Origin: Syngnathus acus | Lineage: Eukaryota > Chordata > Actinopteri > Syngnathiformes > Syngnathidae | Assembly: GCF_901709675.1 (NCBI RefSeq) | Contig: NC_051094.1 | Span: forward strand, 17,148,501 to 17,212,500 | Length of the DNA: 64,000 nucleotides | Direction: 5' to 3' | In this document: piece by piece, positions 53,012 through 63,484 of the stretch | How the letters are laid out: every line of letters begins with the position of its first letter | How positions within the stretch are numbered: position 1 is the stretch's first letter | Translations under genes and position numbers: made by a program | The notes under the pieces: model-generated | The model's input: only the letters and a program-made list of their open reading frames with translations | What the model was told of the DNA's origin: nothing | The model's database searches: none

Positions 53012-53591
53012 GACTTTCTGTTCTCAGGTGGGCCGGATCAGTAAAAGAATGTCAACTCCAACTATTTAGCTTTGTTTTTCAGTACTATGCTTTATCATTC
53101 AGCCTACATTTGTAGCCTACCCTACATATTACAATCACGGATGACAAGGGAGCTTTTCTAAGCACAACACATTTATTCACAAACAATGGAGAAAAAAAAT
53201 TATTTTCATGTTTGGCATTGAATGTGTTAACAACTGGTTTATTTTAACAGTTGAGTGAATGCAGTTTTACACCTGAACCAACTCACCACACTAAACAAAC
53301 TCAAGTGGGAGCTATGAAAAAAAAATGTTTTGCCTTAATTGTCATACTGCTTTGAAATAATAATAAATAAAAATACAAAATAAAAGTTTTAGCAGTGCAT
53401 GGGCAATAAGATTAGACTACATCAGCTCAAACTACTAGGCTGGGCCTACTGAAGCTGAGAATATACTGCACAATATTAATTGTCTTTAATATGAAACCAG
53501 ATTAATCTTATTTTTAATGATCTGTATTCATGAGTGCAAACAAATGTCGTGTCATCACACTTTTTTCTCTCTCTCACTGCACTCCTGCAGT

Positions 53592-55412
53592 CTACTTGCT
53601 GCTGCTGGCTCCTGAAACTTGGCATCTTTTTGCCTTTACAAGTGCGTCGATATCAGGTGTCAAATCCTGAGTAGCAGCACATTTAACAATGTCATTCAAG
53701 TGTTCATTTGTTAACCTTGAGCGCTGCTTTGTTTTATTATTGTTCATCACGGAGAACACCTGTTCACAAAGATAAGTAGTCCCAAACATGGAGAGAACCT
53801 TTGCAGCCATGGCTGTTAATTTGGGGTAACCTGGCACAAGATACTGATAAAACGTATCCAATCCCACGGACCCAAATTTATCCTTCATAGCGGAATCGCA
53901 CTGCAAGTCAATAAGCTCGAGCTGAATGTCAGCTGGCACATCAGAAGGCTTCACTGTAAATGGCGAGCGAAAAAAGGCGAACTTGTTCTCAAGTTCACTG
54001 AAACCCTGAAACCTCCGCTCAAACTCTCGCAGCAAATCTGTTATGTTGTCTTTATATTTATCCAAATCGGGACGATCCGGTGCCTTCGGACGCACAGCTG
54101 TGAGACATGAGAAGTGCGTGGTGTCACCGCTGGATAGCTGCGTCTCCCACAGTGACAGTTTCATCTTGAACGCACTTATGCTGTCGTAATATTGAGTGAC
54201 AACTCTGTTACGGCCCTGCAATGTAGTGTTAAGTGTATTCAAGTGTTGCGTAATATCAACCATGAAGGCAAGATCCTGCACCCATTCCTTGCATTGAAGT
54301 TCCTTTACTGGGCGTCCCTTCTTCTCCATAAACTGTCCAATTTCGCCTCGTAGCTCAAAGAAGCGCTTGAGTACTGCACCTCTGCTTAACCAGCGCACGT
54401 CAGTGTGGTATGGTAGGCCAGCATGAATGTCATGATCACTGAGAAATGAGTCAAACTGGCGGTGATTTAGACCGCGAGCTCTGATGAAATTGACAGTTTT
54501 CACAACCACGCTCATAACATGGTCCATTTGCAGTGTTTTGCAACATAACGCCTCCTGGTGCAAAATACAGTGAAATGCCCAAAACTCCTGTCCTCCATTT
54601 GCGGTCTGTACTTTGTCACGGAATTTTGTGGCAACGCCTGCCCTTCTCCCCACCATTGATGGCGCACCGTCGGTCGCCAGGCTCACAGCACGGGACCAGT
54701 CCGCCTCCACCTTGTCCAGCGCTCCAACGAGAGCGCTGAAAATGTCATCTACTGTTGTGGTGTCATTAATGGGCACCAATTCAAGCAGCTCCTCGGTGAT
54801 GGTCAAAGTTTCATCAACACCTCTAATGAATATGGCCAGTTGAGCAATATCTGTGACATCGGTGCTCTCATCTATTGCAATTGAAAATGCGATAAATGAT
54901 TTGATTTTCTCTTTCAATTGGCTGCTCAAGTCACTTGAGAGTTCTGTCACCCGATCTGCGACAGTGTTCCTCGTTAGACTAATATTGGCAAAGGCAGGTC
55001 TCTTTTCAGGGCACACGACTTCTGCAGCCTTCAGCATGCATGTTTTTACAAACTCCCCATCAGCAAATGGCTTGGATGCCTGCACCAGCTCGTTGGCAAT
55101 AATGTAGCTGGCTCTTACAGCCCCATCAGCGATATCGCGGCTGCGCGTAAAAGCAGACTGCTGTTTCTTCAGACCAGCGACCAATTTGTTTATCTCGTCT
55201 TTTCTTATTTGTCCTTTCAAGTGGTCATACTTGTCTTTATGATGAGTCTCGTAGTGGCGCCGAATATTAAACTCTTTGAACACTGCAACTTGCTGATTAC
55301 AAACCAAGCACACTGGTTTTGCACTCACTTCTGTGAATAAATAATTCTCAGTCCATTTTTCCTGGAAAACCCTGCACTCCGTGTCCACTTTTCTTTTTTT
55401 TGACAGTGCCAT
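53592..55412 (-). CDS. hAT transposase (606 aa), intact
   Basis: Cut-and-paste transposase of the GTF2IRD2/ZBED-like hAT group. The start MALSKKRKVDTECRVF matches the usual N-terminus. A BED-like finger follows at residues about 33-60 (CLVC...RRHYETHH). Then comes the RNase H-like core with the first Asp in IAIDESTDVTD (about 185-190), the second in SLATDGAPSMVGRRAG (about 255), an all-helical insertion, and the third acidic residue with the C-terminal dimerisation part TTYLCEQVFSVMN (about 560). No stops or frameshifts, and the length is normal. The element ends flank it, so it may mobilise 36609-37851 and MITEs with similar ends, but this is inference. Confidence 0.9.
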   Translation of the reverse strand: MALSKKRKVDTECRVFQEKWTENYLFTEVSAKPVCLVCNQQVAVFKEFNIRRHYETHHKDKYDHLKGQIRKDEINKLVAGLKKQQSAFTRSRDIADGAVRASYIIANELVQASKPFADGEFVKTCMLKAAEVVCPEKRPAFANISLTRNTVADRVTELSSDLSSQLKEKIKSFIAFSIAIDESTDVTDIAQLAIFIRGVDETLTITEELLELVPINDTTTVDDIFSALVGALDKVEADWSRAVSLATDGAPSMVGRRAGVATKFRDKVQTANGGQEFWAFHCILHQEALCCKTLQMDHVMSVVVKTVNFIRARGLNHRQFDSFLSDHDIHAGLPYHTDVRWLSRGAVLKRFFELRGEIGQFMEKKGRPVKELQCKEWVQDLAFMVDITQHLNTLNTTLQGRNRVVTQYYDSISAFKMKLSLWETQLSSGDTTHFSCLTAVRPKAPDRPDLDKYKDNITDLLREFERRFQGFSELENKFAFFRSPFTVKPSDVPADIQLELIDLQCDSAMKDKFGSVGLDTFYQYLVPGYPKLTAMAAKVLSMFGTTYLCEQVFSVMNNNKTKQRSRLTNEHLNDIVKCAATQDLTPDIDALVKAKRCQVSGASSSK

Positions 55413-55619
55413 TTTGGGAAGGGTGTGTTGACCGATAACTTGTTTAGTAGTAGTGGTGAATGGTGAAGCAAGCTTGCCGGTTTATTTCTAGTTGGACACA
55501 TCACGTTGCGAATGTTTATTTCCTGGTACTAACTCGTGTCAGTGCCGCATGCTGGACGTGAGCTCTTTTACACATTTACTGCCCTCTAGCGGCCGGAGGG
55601 AGCATTTGAGTTGTATTTA

Positions 55620-56560
55620 TTTTAGAATAGAATAGAATATAGAATAGATCTTTATTGTCATTGTCACATGTACAACGAGATTTAAAAAATGCCAATCGAT
55701 CCGCGCATGCGATAAAAAATATATAGAATAAATAGAATAAAAAGATAAAAAAAACAAGCTAAAAACCCACAGAAGAACATACACAGACAATCATTTACGT
55801 TTAGCTGCATTCAATGTGACTACCGCTGTAGGGTAAAAACTGTTGGCGAATCTGCTAGTCCTCGACCTAATTAATCTGTAGCGTCTGCCTGATGGCAACA
55901 GTTCGAAAAGGGAGTGGCCAGGGTGGGAAGTGTCCTTCAGAATGTTCTGTGTTTGTTTTGAGACAGCGGGTTCTGTGTAGGTCTTCCAGTGTGGGGAGAG
56001 GGCAGCCAATGATCTTCTGTGCTGTGTTGATGACCCCTTGGAGCTTTTTCCTCTGAGCAGCAGTGCAGCTGGAGTACCAAACACATATACAGTACGTTAA
56101 AGTGCTTTCTATGGAGCAGCGATAGAAGGACACCAGCAGTCTCCGTGTAATGCTGTGCCTCCTCAGCACCCTTAAAAAGTAGAGTCTCTGTTGGGCCTTT
56201 TTAAGCAGCTCAGAGGTGTTCACGCCCCAGGTGAAGTCCTCCTCGATGTGGACTCCCAGGTAGCGGAAGGAGGACACCCTCTTCACAAAGACCCCGTCGA
56301 TGATGAGTGGTGGAATGTCCGTTTTATTTTTCCTCCTAAAATCAATGACCAGTTCTTGGGTTTTAGCCGTGTTTAGGAGCAGATTGTTCTCTCCGCACCA
56401 CTCCGATAGCTGGACCACTTCGTCCCTGTAGGCAGACTCATCCCCCTTTGAGATGAGCCCCACCACGGTTGTGTCATCCGCAAATTTCACGATGGTGTTG
56501 CTGCGGTGGGCGGGGGTGCATGCATGTGTGTAGAGCGTGTAAAGCAGTGGGCTCAGAATT
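55620..56560 (-). pseudogene. L2-group LINE RT fragment in hAT
   Basis: Minus strand: KFADDTTVVGLIS (catalytic FADD at about 56475-56490), CGENNLLLNTAKTQELVIDF, FRYLGVHIEEDFTWG, KKAQQRLYFLRVLRRH. A frameshift in about 55990-56000 leads to HPGHSLFELLPSGRRYR. The tail ends AATAAAGATC and ATTCTA repeats (55624-55650). The 5' part is missing. Confidence 0.85.
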
Positions 56561-56697
56561 TAAAGAATCATAACTTTTGATAGAAATGAGCTAGTGACTC
56601 GCTTCTTTTTTTGACATACTCAGAAATTTATGACGGGCCGGATTAAATCATCCAACGGGCCGGGTCCGGCCCGCGGGCCGTATGTTTGACATGCCTG

Positions 56698-59600
56698 ATT
56701 TAGGGGTAATAAACAAATGCTACACAGGAAGACTGATAACACGAAGATAGTTCCGTAGAATTTGTGTCCCAGTGTGTTCTGCCCTAGCGCGTGGCACAAT
56801 TCCTGAACTGAGTCTTCTTACTCCACTGGCTGTCTCAAAATCAACAGAGAACTGTCCCTGGTCATGAGGCACCTTTGATCTTTGGGAGAACAACAGGAAC
56901 TATTATCATGCTTGAAGGGGGCAAGCACAGCTCTTCACAGGACAAGAACCATACAGTTGGTGGAATACACACAGTTGCAGATCAAAAAGAAAATGGACTG
57001 AAAGAACAAAGACAAGATGGACACATTTGAGAGTGGCGGACGGTCCAGCCCTGAATAATCATCATGAGAATCTAAGAGGAGAGGCTGCTACAGACTTGCA
57101 CGAGTCACATGAAGTCAAACTGGACACATTGCTAAAGACTGCTGAAGCATTACAAAGTTGGTGGAGTATGGGACAAAAGGGATGGAAGCGTGTTTGGGTG
57201 CTGGGGCGGACATAACTGAGGAGTTTTGATAAAAGAGGGAATAATAAGGCTGCTTATTGACACTAAAACGGGGATAAAAAACAAAATACATAGATATGGA
57301 CAGTGAAGATACACTAATAATAACAAATCATGACAGCGTGATCTGAAACTTTGCAAAGTGGACATTGATCGATAGAAATTAAATCATTTGAATCATGAAA
57401 TTTTTATATGTAACATAGCATTTCGAAGACATGATGAATCTAATTGAAATAATGACATTTTATAATTGGACCAGTGAACATTTGGATTCGGGCAACGGGA
57501 GGCTGAATTGCTAAACTTAATTGACCTTTATAAAAACGATAGAATTTAATTACACATCAATTGCAACTGATTTATAGGATGCATATTTGAGCTTGAAGGG
57601 GTGAGGGGCCATAAGAAATTTGGAATTCTAGATAGTCAGCAAAATAGTAATACAGGGCACTACTTAATTAAAAAAGAATACAATAGGGCTTTAAATAAAT
57701 ACATTGACATTACCCTTGCGACAATTAATTTAAATGGCAATTTATGATAGGCTCTTGGGGTTAAGATTAACAATCCATCCAGCTATCCATTATTGGTGCG
57801 GCTTGTCTTTACGAGGGTCACGGAGGATTAACAATGATAACTAGAATTTGTCATTTCTGTAGAAATTGCGTGTGAAGGCTAAGAGGCTGAATAAAAATCC
57901 GGGGAATGCTACAAGATTATGTATAAATTTGGAACGTGTTGAATTGGTCAGAAAATGTATGAAAATATAGATAGAATTTTGTAAAATTGGGCATGAATTT
58001 TAAAGTTGAAAATTTGAAATTTTTCACAAGTGGCAAGTTTTGGAATAGGTAGGCTAAGATGAACAGTTAAAAATTGAAATGGGTTGAGTCAGTGAAAAAA
58101 AGAAACTAGAAGGAATTACAAGGGAAAAATGAAATTTTGCAAAATTTTACCGCAATGTTAAAAGTGAAAATGTGAAATTTTAATCTAGGAAGTGAAATAA
58201 GGTGAATTGGAGGAATTATGTGGAAGAAAATGAGAAATGTTGAATGTGCCAGGAAGAATGAATGGTGAAATTTTGGCTTAAAATTAGTAAATTTCTCGAA
58301 AACTGTACATATTTGGAATATTTGGCATGAATATTTGAAATGCGTTAAAAGTGTAATGGAGTAAATCAGATGAATTATGTGGAAGTAGTTAAGATAAAAA
58401 TAAAATAAAAGGCAGAAGAATGCAGAAGAAGTTGAATAATAATAAAGTCAAGTCAAGTTTATTTATATGGCCCACAAGCAAGTCTCAAAGGGCTTCAAAT
58501 GTACAAAAATTGACAATTTAAAGTGCAGGGATAACATGTGTGAGGGCCACAATGATGATCATGACAGCAAAAATATTTCTTATTGTTTTTTTATAGGTAC
58601 AAAGGGGGAACGTGGAAGAAGGTTTTCAAAATTTGTGATATAGCGTGATTTCATTATCAAGAGTAAGCATTTCTTTTTAATTCTAAGAATTGGCATCAAC
58701 AAAAATGAGAACGATAATCTTCAAGGTGATAGTGTAAGTGGCAGGAGGAAGCTGTGTATATTGTTTTTTAAACATTATTTTTGGTATCATTATTTTTTAG
58801 GAGGAGGGTCAGTAATGCTTGTGAGGAGATGAATGAAGGAACAAGGTAACAGTAAAAGGGAGTGCTCCATAAATTTTTGGTTCTTTGCCAGAGGTAGTTA
58901 TTTGGAGGGATGAATTTAAACTGAAAGCAAAATGGAAATGTTTTAGTGGAAGAAATATGGGAAGGTGGAAATATTGAAGTTACAGCTTCACAGCAAAGTG
59001 TCAAATCGTCTAAGTGTGAGATGTGAGCAAACTAAATGGGGAGTTAAATCATGTTCCAACATTATGCATATTGGCAAGCGATAAGAGGACAGGAGACCAG
59101 ACAATTAGATATTAGTTTTGGATTTAAAATAAACAAGGGAAATTTTAATTGAGGAGAAAGTTTTGCGTAGGGAGGGTTTCTTTTACAATTTAATATTGTA
59201 TGTTTTTATGTGTGTTGTGGGATGACAGTTTGTCTGTAATGGTGTATGAATGTCAAGTCTGTGCTTGTGGTGTGGTGTTTGTGTATTGTGAATGGTTAAC
59301 ATGATTCAAGGTTGGGGTGATGTGATCACAGCAGAGGATATCATTCCTCTCACCTGAAAAATATAAAGATACTACAGATTTGGAAAAGCAAGATTGATCA
59401 CGGCTAATTTTGGACTAAATATGGGTTTAGGATTACTCTGGGGCACCATTGACAACAAAAGACTTCAATGGAGAAGGCCCATTTCAATATTATGACCAGA
59501 CGTGACTATACCAGCATTGACAATCAAGACTCTGAGCCAAGACAGTGTATGACAACAACTCTGGACTTACCTGACAGTGTGACGAAATGTATGTGACGGA

Positions 59601-60006
59601 ATTTGTGATGACTTGCTTTGTTTTGATGTTTTACCTAATTGTATTGCAGCCTCTAACAGCAACCCAGGGAGCAGATTGTGCTTTATTTGTTAAACTCGTG
59701 TTTACTTTGCAGGTTGTCAACTGCAGTCTTGGAGAATTTTGTGTCATGTCTGTGAAAATGCATTAACAACTAACCGCTTAGTTTTCATAATGAGTTTGTA
59801 AATGTGATCGTTTTCAGGACAGGCTCGGCAGGCTCCAGTTTTCAATTTGATACGTTTGACATGCGTCCGTGTGTGGATTATCTTTTGTTTATCATTATGA
59901 ATTTTACTTTTACCTTTTGGTATTATGGATGTTTATTGTGTGGAGAGCTGCATGCACAACTACAGGAGGATGACGGCTTTTGTTCATACAGCCATGTGAG
60001 ATGCTG
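56698..60006. other. AT-rich DNA without recognisable gene
   Basis: Long stretch with simple A/T-rich, purine-biased sequence ('gaaattttg'-type words 57900-58380). A dispersed repeat end 'tcaagtcaagtttatttata' lies at 58449-58468. No motif-bearing open frame. It may be unique or intronic DNA. Confidence 0.5.
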
Positions 60007-60279
60007 CCGTAAATTCCGGACTATAAGCCGCGACTTTTTTCCAAAATTTTGAACCCTGCGGCTTATAGTCAGGTGCGGCTTATATAAGGATTTTTTTCGT
60101 GATTTTTGTGATGACTTGATCACTTTTATACACTGCGGTATCTTGAAGAAAAAAACAACAACAAAAATACTATTTTGAAACACTACTATGGCTGCTGCTT
60201 ATTCTGGCTGTGTTGCTTGTGACTATTATGAGCTTTAGTAGGAATGCACGCTAGGTGACCTGCGTCAAAGGGCTCTAAA

Positions 60280-61046
60280 TAGGGGTGTAACGATTCATCG
60301 ATACACATCGATTAATCGATATAATGCTCTACGATTTATTGGCATCGATGCTAAACGTAAACATCGATTTATATCGCCGTGTTTGACCTCGGACATTAGA
60401 CGCGACTTTATTTTGAAATCCAGTTCATTGTTGCTTGTTTCCTCTTTCCGGGAGCAGTACGCGGCGTGCTGTGTTGTGAGCAGAGCAGGCACGTGAAAGG
60501 GGAGCCGACAACGACGCGGCTCCTGGGCTGGTGCTATGGCTAGTGTCCAAGAAGACGAGGAAATTCGCTCCCCTTTGGGCTTCAAGTCATTCGTTTGGAA
60601 GCACTTTGGATTCCAAAGAAAAGATGGCTCAACGGACAATTAAAATTATTGTAAATAAATAGTTCAGTAATGCACTTTAAAGTTAATGGTATTACAAAAA
60701 AAGAAAGAATATTCATTTTTCTTTACTTATATGAGAAAAAATATAGGAATTTGATAAAGTTCAGTGTTAAAATAAGCACTTTGTATACTACAATACTATT
60801 ACAATAATTTCCTAAATAAAGAGTTTGCAGTACCTTGTTGATTTTGCGTATGAATTGTTATAAATCAGGATATTGTTCTATATTTTGTATTTAAAAAAAA
60901 AAAAAAAATATCGATCGTGGAGCACTATATCGTGATGTATCGTGAATGAATCACAGCAGGCTTTAAGATATCGGCAATAATCGCATCGTGAACCTTTGTA
61001 TCGATATGATATCGTATCGTGACAAAACCCGCGATTTACACTCCTA
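60280..61046. mobile_element. hAT element (767 bp) with BED-finger scrap
   Basis: Ends TAGGGGTGTAACGATTC / ATTTACACTCCTA with the 8-bp duplication GCTCTAAA (60272-60279, 61047-61054). Sub-terminal 'atcgat' words are frequent. A plus-strand start at 60536 encodes about 35 residues (SPLGFKSFVWKHFGFQRKDG), the beginning of a ZBED1-like BED finger, then stops. Confidence 0.9.
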
Positions 61047-61255
61047 GCTCTAAACCCTTTCTCTTACTCTGTCATGTGACTCAGAGATTACACAAAGCAG
61101 TGGCGCTGTTTGGACCATCTGCATTGTATTAAAACCCAATCAATCAGCATTTAAATTCAATTCTTCTGACATTTTGCTCACCAAAAACAAGTTGTAATGA
61201 ACGTGAACTTTTAATGCATTTTATACAGAAGGTTACTTTGAACCCCGAGGCTTAA

Positions 61256-61495
61256 ATGGCGGCGCGGCGTATTTATGGATTTTTACGGCCTCCAGGGGGC
61301 GCTCTAGCAGGAAGCAAGAGCGAGACAGACGAAGAAGAGATAATGCGCCGAAGAAGACGTGCTAGTTTGTGTTTTGAACATTTCGCGGATCACGCACACA
61401 CCCTCATCATGGAAAACACACAAAGAAATGCATTTGATGCAGCTTTTAAGTTAAAAGCAATCGATCTGGCTGTCAAAGAGGGAAATAGAGCTTAA
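61256..61495 (+). pseudogene. Pogo-type transposase N-terminus, tandem copy 1
   Basis: 79 codons: an Arg-rich leader (MAARRIYGFLRPPGG, IMRRRRRASL) then MENTQRNAFDAAFKLKAIDL(A)VKEGNRA, the start of the pogo/Psq helix-turn-helix. The frame ends in TAA exactly at the repeat junction, where family members continue with the recognition helix, so it is cut in the DNA-binding domain. The inner Met (position 52) is the likely true start. Confidence 0.75.
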
Positions 61496-61862
61496 ATGGC
61501 GGCGCGGCGCGTCGTATTTATGGATTTTTACGGCCTCCAGGGGGCGCTCTAGCAGCAAGCAAGAGCGAGACAGACGAAGAAGAGATAATGCGCCGAAGAA
61601 GACGTGCTAGTTTGTGTTTTGAACATTTCGCGGATCACGCACACACCCTCATCATGGAAAACACACGAAGAAATGCATTTGATGCAGCTTTTAAGTTAAA
61701 AGCAATCGATTTGGCTGTCAAAGAGGGAAATAGAGCTTAAATGGCGGCGCGTCGTATTTATGGTTTTTTACGGCCTCCAGGGGGCGCTCTAGCAGGAAGC
61801 AAGAGCGAGACAGACGAAGAAGAGATAATGCGCCGAAGAAGACGTGCTAGTTTGTGTTTTGA
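61256..61862 (+). repeat. Tandem repeat of transposase start (240 and 245 bp, third unit partial)
   Basis: Unit starts 'atggcggcgcg' at 61256, 61496 and 61741. Unit 2 has a 6-bp extra 'gcgcgt'-type insertion and unit 3 diverges after 'tagtttgtgttttga' (61862). Units are more than 95% alike by eye. Confidence 0.9.
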
Positions 61863-61929
61863 TAGGCGAATAGTGGCGTATAATTCACACAAAGAAGAGA
61901 CAGAACGAGATCAAGACGGACATTACTGA
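61741..61929 (+). pseudogene. Third leader copy, different 3' end
   Basis: Shares the Arg-rich leader of copy 1, then reads RRIVAYNSHKEETERDQDGH and stops. It lacks the helix-turn-helix part. Confidence 0.5.
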
Positions 61930-61958
61930 AAGGAAGCTTTTATACACAAACCGTCATT

Positions 61959-62099
61959 ATGGGGGACAAAAGAAATGCATATGAAGCCGCTTTTAAGCTA
62001 AAGGCAGTCGATGTTGATGACATTGTGTTGCGTCACCCTTTTCTTTATTTCGTGGTCCCGTCTACTCTGGAGCGATACGTGTCGCTCGCTAGTTTAATG
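61959..62099 (+). pseudogene. Related pogo-type start with deletion
   Basis: MGDKRNAYEAAFKLKAVD is a second, diverged version of the same helix-turn-helix start. It is joined to unrelated residues and stops after 46 codons. An acidic scrap at about 62205-62300 (SDAEEEDFDGF) resembles the C-terminal tail of such transposases. Confidence 0.6.
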
Positions 62100-62299
62100 T
62101 AATTTAGCGCTTCGTGCATGAATGAAATTAGCATGAACAGACCCTCATCACACTCGAAGAAATGCATAAAAGCGACGACGAAAGAGAGACTGAGAAAGTG
62201 TGAGGCGAAGGATATCTAACGCTATTCCAATCGGACGCTGAGGAGGAAGACTTCGATGGTTTCAGTGCACAGGAGGAAGATGAAGACGGTGAAGCTCTT

Positions 62300-62690
62300 T
62301 TTTTACTTTTACCGGTATGTTTTTTAACGAGCCCTGTTGGTGCTGTACTACCGTGTTGCTGCTGTGTTACCGCCGCGTCTCAGTGACTTTTACCGGTAGG
62401 GTATGTTTTTTTTAATCCAGCCCTATTAGTCTTGTGTTACTTTCGTGTTGCTGCGGCGTCACGGGCAGTGTTTGGAAAGAAATGTTAAGGTATGTTATTA
62501 AAACTTTAAAAAAGCTTTCTGTGTCCAGTCTTTCTTTGTTAATAACTCGCGTGCACACTTCCGTGTTGCTGCGGTACTACAGCTGCGTCACAGGCAATGT
62601 TTAGAAAGACATGTTAAAGTATGTTATTAAAACTTTAAAAAGGCTTTCTGTGAACGGTCTTTCTTTGTAAAAAAAAACGCGTGTGCACGT
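62300..62690. repeat. Doubled 3' segment of pogo-like element
   Basis: 'gtatgttattaaaactttaa' with a preceding 'gttgctgcgg' and following 'gctttctgtg' occurs at about 62450-62540 and 62560-62660. Probable internal duplication. Confidence 0.7.
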
Positions 62691-62917
62691 GCGGCTTATA
62701 AGTCCGGTGCGGCTTATATAAGAAAAAAACTAAAATATCCCCCAATTTTAGCTGGTGCGGCTTATAGTCCGGTGCGGCTTATAGTCCGGAATTTACGGTA
62801 CATAGTTGCTTCGAAGGAGGAAAAGCATGATTTAAGATACGTGATTGATCAATGATTAAATGTTAGTAAAACAACGGATTGAATAAATTACGATGACTAT
62901 GCTTTGAGAAGGCCCTC

Positions 62918-63219
62918 CAGGGGTGTCAAACTCAGTTTTTTCACAGGCCACATTGTAGTCATATCTTCTTTTGGAGGGCCATTATGACTGTCACCCCAAT
63001 AAATGTATGTATAAGCACCTCATATTATATACAGTAAAAGCTACAAAACAAACTGACAAGTAACTCGTTTTCAAATCAGACGAGTAAAAACTGGTCAAAT
63101 ATTTAAAAATAAAATATTAAAAGTGAAGACAATTTGCAATTTGATTAATGACATGAATTTGATGCACAATTTGTCTTCGCGGGCCGCATCTGGCCCCCGG
63201 GCCTTGAGTTTGACACCTG
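62918..63219. mobile_element. hAT-like MITE (about 302 bp)
   Basis: Ends CAGGGGTGTCAAACTCA and TTGAGTTTGACACCTG, similar to the ends of 52446-56697 and 32700-32900. The flanking 8 bases are not clearly duplicated. Confidence 0.75.
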
Positions 63220-63319
63220 TGCCTTATACAAAGGTAAAGTAGGATTAAAATTTGATGAAACTGATATGGACATTCACATATTCCATTAGAGTTTAAACTG
63301 CTTGCAACACTATTGCAAA

Positions 63320-63445
63320 TTAGTTAACACTTGTGAGTGAGTGAGAGATTGGTTGAGTGATTGATTGACTGATTCATTGAGTGACTGACTGAATGACTGA
63401 GTGATCGAGTGACAGAATGACCGAGACCAAGTGACTGAGTGACAG
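63320..63445. repeat. Degenerate (TGAC/TGAG)n microsatellite
   Basis: Repeating TGAGTGA / TGACTGA words with substitutions. No other content. Confidence 0.8.
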
Positions 63446-63484
63446 AATGGGCGATCGTTCGATGTCTGTCTGTCTATATGTACG

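Larger units (their letters stand above)
52446..56697 (-). mobile_element. hAT transposon with intact transposase, carrying two LINE insertions
   Basis: Ends CAGGCATGTCAAACTC and GTTTGACATGCCTG with GGGCCGG words just inside. The flanks CTGTAGAG and ATTTAGGG are only partly alike, so the 8-bp duplication is decayed. Inside are a LINE tail (52481-53011), the transposase (53592-55412) and an L2 fragment (55620-56560). Confidence 0.88.
60007..62798 (+). mobile_element. Pogo-like DNA transposon, rearranged, invaded by hAT MITE
   Basis: Inverted ends CCGTAAATTCCGGACTATAA / TTATAGTCCGGAATTTACGG, with several 'gcggcttatagtc' sub-terminal repeats, right border TA and left border TG (one change from TA). 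It carries three tandem copies of a transposase start region, a fourth related start and an acidic C-terminal scrap. The DDE core is missing, so it is non-autonomous. Confidence 0.85.

Noticed and set aside
53592-55412. Host gene such as GTF2IRD2 or ZBED
   Set aside because: The single-exon frame lies between hAT terminal repeats with no introns, so a transposon copy is the simpler reading, though domestication is not excluded.
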